Part shown: piece after piece, positions 42,922 through 53,624 of the stretch
Layout of the letters: each line of letters opens with the position of its first letter
Position numbering within the stretch: the first letter of the stretch is position 1
Translations under genes and position numbers: made by a program
The notes under the pieces: model-generated
Told to the model about the DNA's origin: nothing
Seen by the model: only the letters and a program-made list of their open reading frames with translations
The model's database searches: none
Assembly (NCBI RefSeq): GCF_030035675.1
Contig: NC_084484.1
Coordinates: 187,676,934-187,740,933, forward strand
Reading direction: 5' to 3'
Origin: Rhineura floridana
Taxonomy: Eukaryota; Chordata; Lepidosauria; Squamata; Rhineuridae
DNA: 64,000 nucleotides

Positions 42922-44320
42922 CTGGCTCTCCGGAGCCCAGGCTGCCTTTGGCAGGGGAGGAGGGCTCCCAGGGGCCTTGCCGGGGTGTGAGTTCCACCCC
43001 TGACTCTTTGGGGGCTGCATCTGAGGGCTGACACCACCTGGAGAGGGTACCTCAGACATTGGTTCTGTCGGGTTCCAAAGGCCAGGTGCTCTGCCTTCCC
43101 CTTTGCAATTTAAGGAATCTCCACCAGGGCAGTGTTTCGCTCTTCAGTGCTTGAGCACTGGAATGCAGAACTTGGCATTTTATTTTATTTTTAAAACCAC
43201 TTCGGGTCCCCTCCTTGCAGCCTAAGACCCATTGCTTCTGGACTCAGTCTTAATTCTGATCTCTCCATGCTGAAGATGGTTTTTCAAGTACTCAATACTA
43301 ACCATCCATGATATTTCAATATAAGATTGTGTACTTTCTTATTCTTTGTTAGATACCTTCGTTAGGTACTGTCTTGATGATTTGATTCTTTTATGCATTG
43401 AAGTCAACTGAATCACACGCAGAGTCTGCAGTGAGGGCCTCCCTGTGCATTTGGGAGGGTGGTGCCAGGGGGCCTCTTGCCTTCCTTGCAGCGTGTCTAA
43501 CTTGGCTCGCTGACTTGAGTCTCTGGTCCTTGCAGCACAGCTGATTTCTGCTTGGGATGCAGAGAACAATCTGGCTCACTCTGGTGAGGTGAAATGTGCG
43601 CACGGGGGGGGGGATTCCTGCCAGCATCGAGTATGGCAACACCCCACTGGCCAACTCTTCCACAGGGGCAGGGGCAGGGCAAGTACTGCTGTCATGCCAA
43701 AGCAAAGCCCAGGTCAAATGCCTCAGTGGAGCCATGCACCCACCTCCCGGGGGCCGTGTTCCCCTCCGCCCGGCCTGTCCCTCTCTTCCTGCTGTGTCTT
43801 GGAGGCAGGGATGCATGCCAACCAGGAGGGCCCGCGCTTCCTGGGGTGACGCCTTCTCTTCTCAATTTGCTCCAACATCAGACATGTGGACACTTCACGT
43901 GGCCAAGAAGGCAACTGTTTGCAACGTGGCCAGGGGGTACCTTATAGCCAAAGCAGGATGCGGGGAGGAAGACCCTGGCAAGTTTGGGGTTCCCAGTTCC
44001 ACACCAGTAGTGAAGTGGCAAATTCAAAAGTGCAGGGTCCTTTCTCTTTGCCACAGTCCCACCCCCTGCCCCCACCACATTTTTTTTGCTGTGGGGCCAA
44101 GAATGAGAACCTTGTTAATTCCTTATCCCACAACAACAGAAGTCCCTAGGAGCCAATAAGCATGAAAGGTGAGAGTATTAGCTACTGAGAAGAGTCTTCT
44201 CAATGACCAATTCACCTCCTTTCACTCTGATTGGCTCCAATCCGCAGGAAAGGACAAAGAAGCATGTTAGAAGACTCTTCTCAGTGGCTAATGCACACCC
44301 TTTCATGCTGATTGGCTCGC
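42922..44320. other. Non-coding intergenic DNA upstream of globin gene 1
   Basis: No gene seen. Several short frames without similarity. Confidence 0.4.
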
Positions 44321-44321
44321 A

Positions 44322-45556
44322 GGATGCTGGAGACATTGGGACCCTGCTGGGACCCTGCTCCCAAAAAAGTAAAGACCTGAGACCCCAAACAACTACACCC
44401 CGGAGGACAAAAAGGCAGAGAGCCATTCACTGACCTTGGTGGGCAGCAGAAGCAAAAGGGGTAGAAAGGGCACATTTATTTAGGCAAAAAGTCCGGAACC
44501 TATGGAACTCATTGCCACTGGCCCAGGTGAAGCAGGGTCGCAGTGGTGGTGGTGTGAGACTAGTGGCCCTTTCTGTCTCAGGGAAGGGGAGCGGCTGGTG
44601 CAGGCAGAGTCACTAAAGTAGGCTATGGGGTGGGGAGGGCTGCCTCGGCCAGGCCTCCCCAACCAGGTGCTCTCCAGATGCCACGTTGGGAAGCTCCCTG
44701 TGCCCTCTCCCACTCCGCCTGTGGCCCCCAGTCCACCCACAGCCCTTGGGCAAAGGCCAGCATTGTGGTCTGGAACCTATGGAACTCATTGCCACTGGCC
44801 CAAGTGAAGCAGGGTCACAGTGGTGGTGGTGTGAAACTAGTGGCTAGCTGTGAGGCCCAGAGGCACGTCCTCTTTAGTCAGATATTTTCTATTTATCTAC
44901 CTCTCTGTCCGTCTGGCTAGCCACCTGTTTGCCTCAGGCGGCCAGATGCTGGGAGGAGGTAGAGCTGCAGGGCACGTCTGCCCCCCCCTCAGAGGCCTTT
45001 GGCCTGCTGGGAACAGAGTGACGATGGCCTAGATCCCTTTCCTCGCTCTGCCCAGCCCCTTGCCCTGGCTGCTGGCCTCCTCCGCCTCACTCAGGATCCC
45101 TGGACCTCCTCGTCTGCATGACAGAGATAATGGCCCTGTCCCCCTGCCTGCTGGTGTGTGAGGGGCAACGCCAGGGTGCTCTGGGTGCCACATCAAGGAG
45201 GGCCTGTATCAGCGGGAAGGGAAGGGAGTGGAGGGGACCCCCCTTGCTCTCCTTTGGCGCCTCTCCACTGGCCAGGAGGCAGCCCCCATGCCCAGAGGGG
45301 TCCCCCCAATCCACCCACACCTGGCGCTGTGGGCAGCATCTCCACCACCGCAATGCTGGCCAGTGGCAATGAGTTCCATAGGTTCCGGACTTTTTGCCTA
45401 AATAAATGCGCCCTTTCTACCCCTTTTGCTTCTGCTGCCCACCAAGGTCAGTGAGTGGCTCCTTTTTGTCCTCCTCTGGGTGTAGTCGTTTGGGGTCTCA
45501 GGTCTTTACTTTTTTGGGAGCAGGGTCCCAGCAGGATCCCAATGTCTCCAGCATCC
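44322..45556. repeat. Large inverted repeat, two 200-bp arms
   Basis: The left arm 44,322-44,522 is repeated as its complement at 45,358-45,556, with only a few differences; for example 'aaaaagtccggaacctatgg' against 'ccataggttccggacttttt'. The 835-bp spacer contains a third, direct copy of part of the arm at 44,770-44,845 ('ggaacctatggaactcattg'). The arm can encode RNLWNSLPLAQVKQG, so a LINE C-terminus is one source. Unclassified. Confidence 0.85.
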
Positions 45557-46696
45557 TGTAGCTGAAAGCTTCTTGGCCCCTTGTTGGAAGGTGCCTGGGC
45601 GCGCCCAGCTGGGGTCCGAGCTCTTGCCTTCTGGCCATCGGCCATATCTTGCGAAGCAGCTGAAGACAGGAGCCCACGCCCAGCGCCTCAAGGGGCTGAT
45701 AGGGCAGCCCCTCCGCCCCTCTGGAGGCAGCGATAACAGGAGGAAGAGGCGCACTGGGAGGTGCAGCACCGCGGCTGCTCTGGCCTTGTCCAAAGTCAGG
45801 CTAGGGCCACCGCAGTGCCCATCCCTGCCTGTCAATGCTGGTCACCTGCCCGCACAGGAATTCTTGTCCCCCAGAAAGCAAGCCCGGATGGGCCTTGAGT
45901 TACTGCTCCTTGGCCACCTCGCCGTCTTTCACCCACTCTTTTGCAACCACCCCCATTGAACAACGTGGCTTACGTCTTCACAGGGAGAGTAAAAACTAGA
46001 AGGGAGGGAGTTTCCTTCTCATTCCTTCCACCTACCCTGTGGTAGAGGCATAGGACAGGAATGGGCAAGAGAGGCCATCTAGACAACCCCCCCAGGGAAG
46101 GAGAGTGCTGCACAAGGAGTCCAGGGGCTCTGGAGGGCTGCTCTTCTGAGGGCCTCCCTGATCAGCGTTGCTTCCGAGGTCAAAGGTCCTCTTCTTCCCA
46201 TGTGGCACATGGTGGTTCAGGAGCAGACAAGGGTGCCTGGGAGGATCCAGTCCATATTTGCTGCCTCTGTGCCTGTGGCTTGGCTGGGGCCATGGGCCGT
46301 GGCCTGCAAGCGTCATAGCAGGTAGCTACCCACCGGCTCTATTGGCCATTTTCTTGCTTTCAGCAGGGCCTCGGCTCTGGAGCTAACCCAGGAACAGGCA
46401 GCCACTGGGTGTGTGTGTGTCTGGATCCCTGAACCTCCCCTGGAAGGAGGGCTGAGAGTTCAGAGCCAGGATCCAAACTTGCTTCCCGTGGGGCTCACCT
46501 GACGTCTGCAACCTGCCCGGCTGCAGCTGCAGATCCTGCTGGCCCACCTCTGTTTCAGGCGGTGAGTTCTATGGGGCTGGGTTGGTGAGCTGGATAACCC
46601 CCACTTGCTCTCATTGAAAAGGTTGCAATAACAGACTTCTGTGAGTAAAGGAAAATACTTGCACCCTAAATGGCTGGCTAAGGCTTCCCTAGGATA
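45557..46696. other. Non-coding intergenic DNA
   Basis: No supported gene or named repeat. Confidence 0.4.
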
Positions 46697-47030
46697 ATGA
46701 CTCTGCATCTCAACACAAATACTGTAGAGCTGGAAAAGGTGCAAAAAAGGGCAACCAAAATCATTAGGAGGCTGAGCAGCTTCCATTGAAGGAAGGGTTA
46801 CATTAGGGCCTTTCTAATGTACGGGGGGGGGAAGGGCTGAGTAATAAGTGGCAGGCCGGGCTGGGGGAGACAAGGACAACCCCCGTGATAGAGGTGTATA
46901 AAATTATGCACAGTGTGGCGGAAGTGGATAGCGGGATGTTTTTGTCCCTCTCTCATAATTTGGGGACATCCAGTGTGGCTGATCGGCAACAGAATCAGGA
47001 GAGACAAAAAGTAAGTCCTAGTTCGCACAA
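46697..47030 (+). mobile_element. CR1 LINE fragment, decayed
   Basis: 'gtagagctggaaaaggtgca' (LEKVQKRATK) and DMIEVYKIMHSVAEVD followed by FLSLSHN match the C-terminal part of CR1 copies A and B. Broken frames, older copy. Confidence 0.75.
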
Positions 47031-47241
47031 TGCATCATTAATCTACGAAATTCCCTCTGGTGATGGTTGCTGGGCTAACGTGATGGTTTGAAAGGAGGCG
47101 AGGACAAATCGCTGATGATAGAGGAGGAGGAGGGGAAGAGGCCTTTCCGTGGGCACAAGACACAATGGCCACAAACAGCACTTCCGTGCCCAGAGGCAAG
47201 TGTGCCACTCAGTGCCAGTTGCTGGGGAGGGCAAAGACCGC

Positions 47242-47712
47242 GGGTGGGGAGGCGGGCTGCTGCATTCACAGCCTGCTTGTCAACTTTCCTGAGGCATTGG
47301 TTGGCCCCTGCAGGAAATGGGATGCCTTGGCTCTGATCCGGCTCTCCTCATGTTTCTTTACTCTCAATGCCAGCTTGGCATCATCATCATCATCATATTT
47401 GTTGTGTCTGAATTCCTGCCCAGCAATGCCCATGCGATCTGCAACACAGTCATTTTATCTCCGCCAGAGAGGAGGCTCTGCCCTTGGCAAGCTGAGCTAT
47501 CGCAGGAGCCAGGCCTGACTCAGCCGTGACTCAGCAGGGAAGGAGATGGGCAGATGTGCAAAGTCATTACATGTGCTAGCAGCCACCTCCTGCTAGCAAA
47601 ACAAGGACAAGGAAGGGGAGCCGCTGTGTGAAGGCAGCGGAGGTGGAGCTGCAGGGGCCCCAAGCATTTACTGTGCATCAGTCTCCAGGAAGGGATGATG
47701 ATCTGCCTATCA
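47242..47712. promoter_or_regulatory. Candidate erythroid enhancer between the globin genes
   Basis: Two TGACTCAGC motifs lie 11 bases apart (47,516-47,524 and 47,527-47,535). Read in reverse they are GCTGAGTCA, the NF-E2/MARE core, and the second gives the full consensus TGCTGAGTCAC. GATA sites flank them: AGATAA at 47,455-47,460 and TGATAG at 47,707-47,712 (both - strand). A CACCC (KLF1-type) box CCCCACCC lies at 47,242-47,249 (- strand) and an E-box CAGATG at 47,551. It sits about 4.7 kb from each globin gene. Function is inferred from motif grouping and position only. Confidence 0.5.
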
Positions 47713-47761
47713 ATGGGATCCTTGGCCAGGTCTCAGTCTGGTTTGATCAGGGTCACAGCTG

Positions 47762-48690
47762 TTTATTTATTTTATTATTTATTTAGTTTAATTTATATAC
47801 CGCCCTAAGCCCGAAGGCTCTGTGGGCGGTGTACAAAAAGATAAAAACAAGCACAATATATAAATACAATAAATACAATAAATACTAATAATAATAAAAA
47901 AAACCAATAATGAACCAAACAACATCCAAAATACGGAAATGCTGTTTAAAATACACTTTAAAATGCCTGGGAGTATAAAAAGGTTTTCACCTGGCGCAGA
48001 AAAGATAGCAGCGTCGGCACCAGGCGCACCTCATCAGGGAGACCATTCCATAGTTCGGGAGCCACAACCGAAAAGGCCCTATTTCTATTCACCACCCTCC
48101 GAGCTTCTCGATGGGATGGTACTCGGAGGAGGGCCTTAGATGTTGAGCGTAGTGTACGGGTAGATTCATATTGGGAGAGGCGTTCCACCAGGTATTGCAG
48201 TCCCATGCCGTGTAGGGCTTTATAGGTCAAAACCAGCACTTTGAATCTAGCCCGGAAACAAATAGGAAGCCAGTGCAGACGGACCAGAACAGGTGTTATA
48301 TGAGCGGACCTTCTGGTCCGCGTCAACAATCTGGCCGCTGCATTCTGGACTAGCTGTAGTTTCTGAACAGTCTTCAAGGGCAGACCCACGTAGAGCGCGT
48401 TGCAGTAGTCCAATCTAGAAGTTACCAGAGCATGAACAACTGAAGCGAGGTCGTCACTGTCCAGATAGGGACGTAGCTGGGCTACCAATCGAAGATGGTA
48501 AAAAGCATTCCGTGCCACCGAGGCCACCTGGGCCTCAAGAGACAGGGAAGGATCGAAAAGAACTCCCAAGCTACGAACCTGTTCCTTCAAGGGGAGTGTA
48601 ACCCCATCAAGAACAGGGTGAACATCCACCATCTGTTGCAGCAAAATCAAAAAGGGGTCTTGTGACACTGATCTCATGGCATTTACAACC
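47762..48690 (-). mobile_element. L2 LINE 3' end
   Basis: Read on the - strand from 48,677 it encodes the L2 C-terminus: VHALVTSRLDYCNALYVGLP, LVQNAAARLLTRTRRSAHIT, FSVVAPELWNGLPDEVR and the ending FLYSQAF. The frame is open for 239 codons. The 3' UTR with 'cgccctaagcccgaagg' and an (ATAA) tail follows to 47,762. 5'-truncated. Confidence 0.95.
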
Positions 48691-48783
48691 CATCCTGAAG
48701 GCTCAGGGTAAAGATCCAGAAGGAATCATAAAATGTCCCATTATGCAACACGCCTGGTAAAAACATCATAGTTGTTGACAGAT

Positions 48784-49175
48784 GTGGCTGGGATAGCACA
48801 GTGGGGAAGAGAGCCTGGCTGGGAGTCCAGAGTCTGTGACTTCAAATCCCCACTCGTGTCTCCTGGGCATCAAGGGCCAGCCAAAGATCACCCCCACGGG
48901 GAGTGGCTCAGGGGTGACCTGTCCTGCCACCTGTGCAGCCGTGGGCAAGCGGCATAGTCCCAAGGAGCCCACTTGCCCCCCAGCTGGCAGTTGTGGACAA
49001 GGAAGGGGCTGGCTTGTGCAGCTGTGGCAAGCAGAGCAGGCCCTGGCCAGCTGGGGAGGACTAGCCTCAGAAGAAGGCAATGGGAAACCCCCTCTGAATA
49101 CCGCTTACCATGAACACCCTATTCATAGGGTCGCCATAAGGCAGGATCAACTTGAAGGCAGTCCATTGTTGACAG
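48784..49175 (+). repeat. Sauria-type SINE, long form
   Basis: Head 'gggatagcacagtggggaag' with B-box-like 'gacttcaaatcccc'; tail 'ggcaatgggaaaccccctc', 'ttcatagggtcgccataagg' and 'aggatcaacttgaaggcag', as in the Sauria/BovB tail. The 200-bp middle is longer than in the 25 kb copy, so an insertion or a different subfamily is likely. Confidence 0.75.
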
Positions 49176-50924
49176 ATAGACCCTTTGCCAGCTCAACAGC
49201 AACCCCCCATCAGATCCCCCCCTTTCCTCACACATAGCCAGGCCCCCATAAGAACTGTTTGACCCCATCAAGAGCTAGTTTGGATTTCAAGGGGAGGGGG
49301 TCTCAAGGGGAGGGTGTTTCTGAATTGTGGGGGCCCTTCCTTTTATGCCTGTGATCAGAAGGGAGAGGGGGATTGATCTGGCTCTATTCCTGGGTCAAAC
49401 ATAACCCTGAAATTGACATCCACTGCTGGCCCAAGCAGGGCTTTTCTTGAATGCTTTTGGAGAGCAAGGAGCCTGCCGCCTCTGGATCCTTCCAGAGGGT
49501 TCCCTACAGATGTTTTGCCCGGACAGAATAGCCTGAATGTCACATTTTCACCCATGTTTGCCCCCCCCCGGTGGAACTCGCATCGTCCAGATTGTCCAAG
49601 TTGGCTTTGTTTATTGCATTCTAGCTGATTTGTTTGTATCAAATGTTCTATGTTTTTAATGCCCCCGTATGAGGGGGTAGGAGGCAGCAGCATAAGTGCA
49701 CACAGGCTGCATCCCGGCTACCAGAGCTTCCCCACCCTAGCCTGGGCGGCTGCCACTGGTTGGAATTGCTTGCTTGTGAGCTGGTCGTTCGGTGGGGGGG
49801 TGGGACAGGGGAGGGAAGCGTTTGCAGGACAGACGCAGCCCTTCTGCTCCTGAGCTGAGGGGCGGTGGGGCAGAGGACGTTTGTTTGTTTACTTTAAAGT
49901 ATTGATAACCCACACTTCATTGTTCACACAATCCCAGAGTGAGGAGCAACATAAAAGCAGAATAAAGCAGTATTTCATTTCCAGGGCAAGAGAAGCCCCC
50001 GGTCCAGTCGCCTGTGGCACCTTCAGGAAGGGCAGAAGGGACTGCTTGCAGAGCCGCAGCCAGTCTGTGTGGACAGGACTGAGCTAGATGGGCAAGGCTC
50101 CGACTCTGGATTGGGAGCAGCTCCCTCTCTTTGGGAGGCTTCTTTGGACGGCTGCAGCCCCAATTGCAGGGGAGAGCCATCCCCAAAGTGGAGGCAGTTG
50201 AGACCCCACCCTGTGCAGAACCGCAGTCGTGCCTATGGGCCAGATGGAGGAGTGGCTCCAGCGTTGTGTGTTGCAGGGCCCACGTTGCCTCCCTGTTGAC
50301 TCTGGAGGTGGCTGGCTGTGGCCAGTCAAAGCCCCTGGTCTCAGCCACATGGCACTTGGGTGTGCTCAGGTAGTAACCCAGGCAAGACACGTGCATCCAG
50401 GGCTTGGCTCCCTTCCCTTGAGGATCGGGCAGGGCTTTCTTTGCACACTGGGCCTGCTTGCCCTCTGCAGCCATCCCTGTTAAAGTCAGGGCCTGGACCT
50501 TTACCCCTGGACTGCCCCCATTAGCCAACACACACAGCACACCACAACACAACATGCCGCTCTCTCCCCTCGCCGCCCTCTTCAGCCACGTGGCAGCCCT
50601 TCTGCTTCAGCCTTCAGTACCTGGCTTATGGTTACTATTATTGTTATTTCATTTTTTTAACGTTGAGACGGGATTCCTTCTTCTTATGTTCTCCCCACAG
50701 ACAGAAAGCAAAGACCCATTTTCTCCTGGAAAAGAGAGAGAGGGCAAGTGTGAATGGGTCTACGCAAGGGGGGATTGCCTTTGGAGGAGCCCAAAATGGC
50801 CCCATCTCTTGAAGCCAGGAGAAAAGGGGGCAAATGGTGGCCTGGGCAAGGGGGAGGCAGGGAAGAAAGCCTGACCCCCACCTTGAGAGTTCAGAGGCAT
50901 GGGGGGTGGGGGGCGGGGAAGAGG
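49176..50924. other. Non-coding intergenic DNA
   Basis: No supported gene. 50,025-50,100 has a short piece of the tRNA-derived SINE ('ccagtctgtgtggacaggac'). Confidence 0.4.
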
Positions 50925-51105
50925 CAGGATGCTTCGGAATGCCAGTTGCTGGGAACCGCAGGAGGGGAGAGTGCTCCTTGTGCTCAGGGCCTGCTTGTGG
51001 GCTTCCCATGGGGGCATCCGTTTAGCCACTATGAGACCAGGATGCTGGGCTAGGTGGGGCCCCTTTGGCCTGACCCAGCAGCCTCTTTACGGTCTTATGG
51101 ACTGA
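50925..51105 (+). repeat. CR1 3' UTR fragment
   Basis: 'gccagttgctgggaaccgca', 'gggcctgcttgtgggcttcc' and 'gaccaggatgctgggctagg' follow the 3' UTR of CR1 copies A and B. Confidence 0.8.
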
Positions 51106-52035
51106 GGGAGTCCCTGCCTTCCCCTCAGCTGGTGCAAAGAGACACTCTGATGTGCTTCAGTCAGATATTCTGGGACCCACGACTGCTGGGTGAGTCCTTG
51201 CCCCGCCCCCATTGCTAAAGGTCCAGCCCTCCTTCTTGTGCCAGCTGTGCCTTTGACTCTGCTGCAACTGCCAGCCACGGATCTGGCCCTGCTGATTAGG
51301 GAACAGCTGGAGGCCCAAACAGGTCCGTGAACAAGGTGGCTATCTGGAGAGGCAGGAACAGGTAATGGGGTGGGGGGCAGCCGTAACCACGGGACTTTTC
51401 GAGGCCCCCTGCATGCCCTCACTGCTCTAGGGGAGTGGAGGGGCCCTTCCCCCCATTTGAAGAGTGGCCCTCCAGAGACTTGGGAAAGGGGCTGAAGGCT
51501 GAGTAGTGGCAGAGCTGGCAACTCAGTCTCTAATTCCCCCCCCCCAAAGTCTCCCCAAAAGTCTAAAGAGGGATGTTAATTAACAAGGGGCAAGTACCAG
51601 AAAGTAGGGGTGACCAGCTTGGTCCCTAGCGCAGCCGGGAGGGAGCAGAGGTTTCGAGGTGCAAGTCAATGTAGGATATAGGGGGCGGGCGGATTTCCCT
51701 GGCTCTGAAAAGTGTTGCAGCCTCAGGAGAAGCAACCCACCACAACCCCCTCAAGCCCACCACCCCTCCCCCAGATGCTAAATGTCTCCCATTGAACAGC
51801 AGGTTGGCGTGACGTGAAGAGGACTGAGAGGGTCCCACTTTCCCAGACCCCCAAATTTGCCAGCGGGCCTGTTGCTCCCCTGCCTGCCCCCTTCGCCTTC
51901 CTGACGTGGGGCAGTCTTGGAGGCTGTTCTGTGCAGTGGCCAACCGAGTCTGCAGCCGGCCACTTCTGAGAAGCTGCAAGCCCCCCCCCAGCCCCCAGAG
52001 AGACAGAGGAGCCAAGTCAGATTGCAGAGGGGGCT
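51106..52035. other. Non-coding DNA downstream of globin gene 2
   Basis: No supported gene or named repeat. Confidence 0.4.
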
Positions 52036-52041
52036 TTTATT
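52036..52041 (-). other. Poly(A) signal of beta-globin gene 2
   Basis: AATAAA on the - strand, about 100 bases beyond the stop codon. Confidence 0.85.
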
Positions 52042-52138
52042 GGAGGGCAGCGAGTTACATGGGGCCGGAAGGGGGTCCCCTCCGGTGGGTGGTAGCGAGA
52101 CTAGTGCGAGGCTGCGGCTGCTTCTCCCTCCAGGTCGC

Positions 52139-53548
52139 TCAGTGGTACCGGTGGGCCAGGGCGTGGGCCACCACTCCAGTCAGCTTCTGGAAAGCATGGT
52201 GGTAGGCTGGGGTGAACTCCTTCCCAAAGTGGGCTGCCAGGAGAGTGATGAGGACGTCGCCCAGGCGCTGGAAGAGAAGAAGGCAAGCGTGAATCCTTCA
52301 GCCGGGGAAGCCCCCCACCAAGGCCTGCTGCTCTCCCCACGTCCCCCTGCAGCGCTGTACGGCTGCCGCCCTCCCCTCCCCCCAAAGACAAACTGGAGAG
52401 GGCGAAGGAGGTTTGGGTTGCCCAGCAATGAAACACAAGCAGGCAGGCAGAGGCATTTGGTGCTCCAGAAGGTCTTGGGTTATTGGCATTCAACCAGAGG
52501 CAAGCACCAGTGAGAGAGACCTGCACAATTCTTGGCTGATGCTCAGTGCTACTGTCCAAAATGCAGAGCGTAGTAGACTGCCCCTGCCCGCTGCAGGCTT
52601 AGCCTCTCGCAGCAGCTCCTCGTGTGACCTGGTTTGACCAGTCACCACTAATCCCCCCTCCTTTTTAATCTGCAAGAACCTTAGAATCGCAGAATGGTGG
52701 AGTTGGAAGGGGCCTCTAAGGCCATCAAGTCCAACCCCCTGTTCAGTGCAGGAATCCAAATTAAAGCATCCCCGACAGGTGCCTGTCCAGCTGCCTCTTG
52801 AAGGCCTCCAAGAAAAGCAAATCCTGAACAGCTCTATTTGAAGAACACACACAAAAAGCCAACAAATACGAGGAGCTGCCAGAAGGCTTTCTCTGAATGC
52901 ACCAATGGAATACGGGTGTCCCACCTCTGGGTGGCCAGGAAATACCTCCACAATGATTTTGAAAGAAAATTATGATCTCTCTCATGCGCACAGACACATA
53001 CCCCCCCCACCCTCTTCTCGCCCTCGTTGGGACTGTGACACTGATAGTGCTTGCACCACTGCAGGGAGGGACAGACCCATATCCCCCCCCCACAAGTGTG
53101 CACAGTCATTCGGGGGGGGGAGAAGCAGCCTCACCCTGAAGTTCTCGGGGTCCACGTGCAGCTTGTCGCAGTGCAACTCGCTCAGCTTCGCAAAAGTGTC
53201 CTTGACGTTGTCCAGGTTCTTGATGGCGTCTCCGAAGGAGGTGAGCACCTTCTTGCCGTGAGCCTTGATTTTGGCATTGGCACAGATGGCAGCGGCGTTG
53301 GAGATGTCCCCAAAATCACGAAACAACCTCCGAGTCCAGGGGTACACCACCAGCAAGCTGCAGGGAAGGGGAGAGAGAGAGAGATGATTAGCCTGGTGGA
53401 AAGAGGAGCCCTTGGCCTGCCTATCCCCAGAAGGGCCCCGGCACCATTGGATTTACCAGCACAGGGCTTCACCACCAACGGTGGCCACGTCGATTCTGCC
53501 CCAGAGGTTTAAAATGAGCTGCTTCTCTTCAGCGGTCCAGTGCACCAT
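52139..53548 (-). CDS. HBB: Beta-type globin gene 2 (upstream paralogue)
   Basis: Second haemoglobin beta-type subunit gene, 9.4 kb upstream of gene 1 in the direction of transcription. Exons on the - strand: 53,548-53,457 (92 bp), 53,357-53,135 (223 bp), 52,267-52,139 (129 bp). Donors are GTAAAT and GTGAGG; acceptors end in CAG. The 146-residue product starts [10 protein letters not shown] and keeps distal His63 (KAHGKKV), proximal His92 with Cys93 ([10 protein letters not shown]), His2, Lys82, His139, His143 and the terminal RYH. Unusual positions are Cys29 and Cys30, Arg39 (Gln in most) and Leu41 (Phe in most); 39 and 41 lie at the alpha1-beta2 contact. Introns are 99 and 867 bp, with an antisense-to-window CR1 tail in intron 2. 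No break is seen; embryonic or adult timing cannot be told from sequence alone. Confidence 0.97.
52681..52812 (-). repeat. CR1 3' end in intron 2 of globin gene 2
   Basis: The complement reads as a CR1 3' end: 'cttagaatcgcagaatgg' and 'ttggaaggggcctctaagg' are the reversed tail, then 'caagaggcagctggacagg'-type sequence. Same strand as the gene; a separate insertion from that in gene 1. Confidence 0.85.
53137..53266 (-). other. Exon 2 tract nearly identical to globin gene 1
   Basis: 130 bases match 42,354-42,483 of gene 1 with one difference (codon 83). The sequence on either side, and exons 1 and 3, differ at many positions. This is the pattern left by gene conversion. Confidence 0.85.
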
Positions 53549-53624
53549 GGTGAACGGCTGTGGGGCAGGAGCGTCTCTCAGTGGAGGAAAGTGACTGAGC
53601 TGAGCCGAGGGGCCTCAGCAGACC

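Noticed and set aside
43391-44159. A third beta-globin gene or remnant between the two globin genes
   Set aside because: I looked for the YPWTQRF, KAHGKKV and LHCDKLH blocks on both strands between 43 and 52 kb and saw none.
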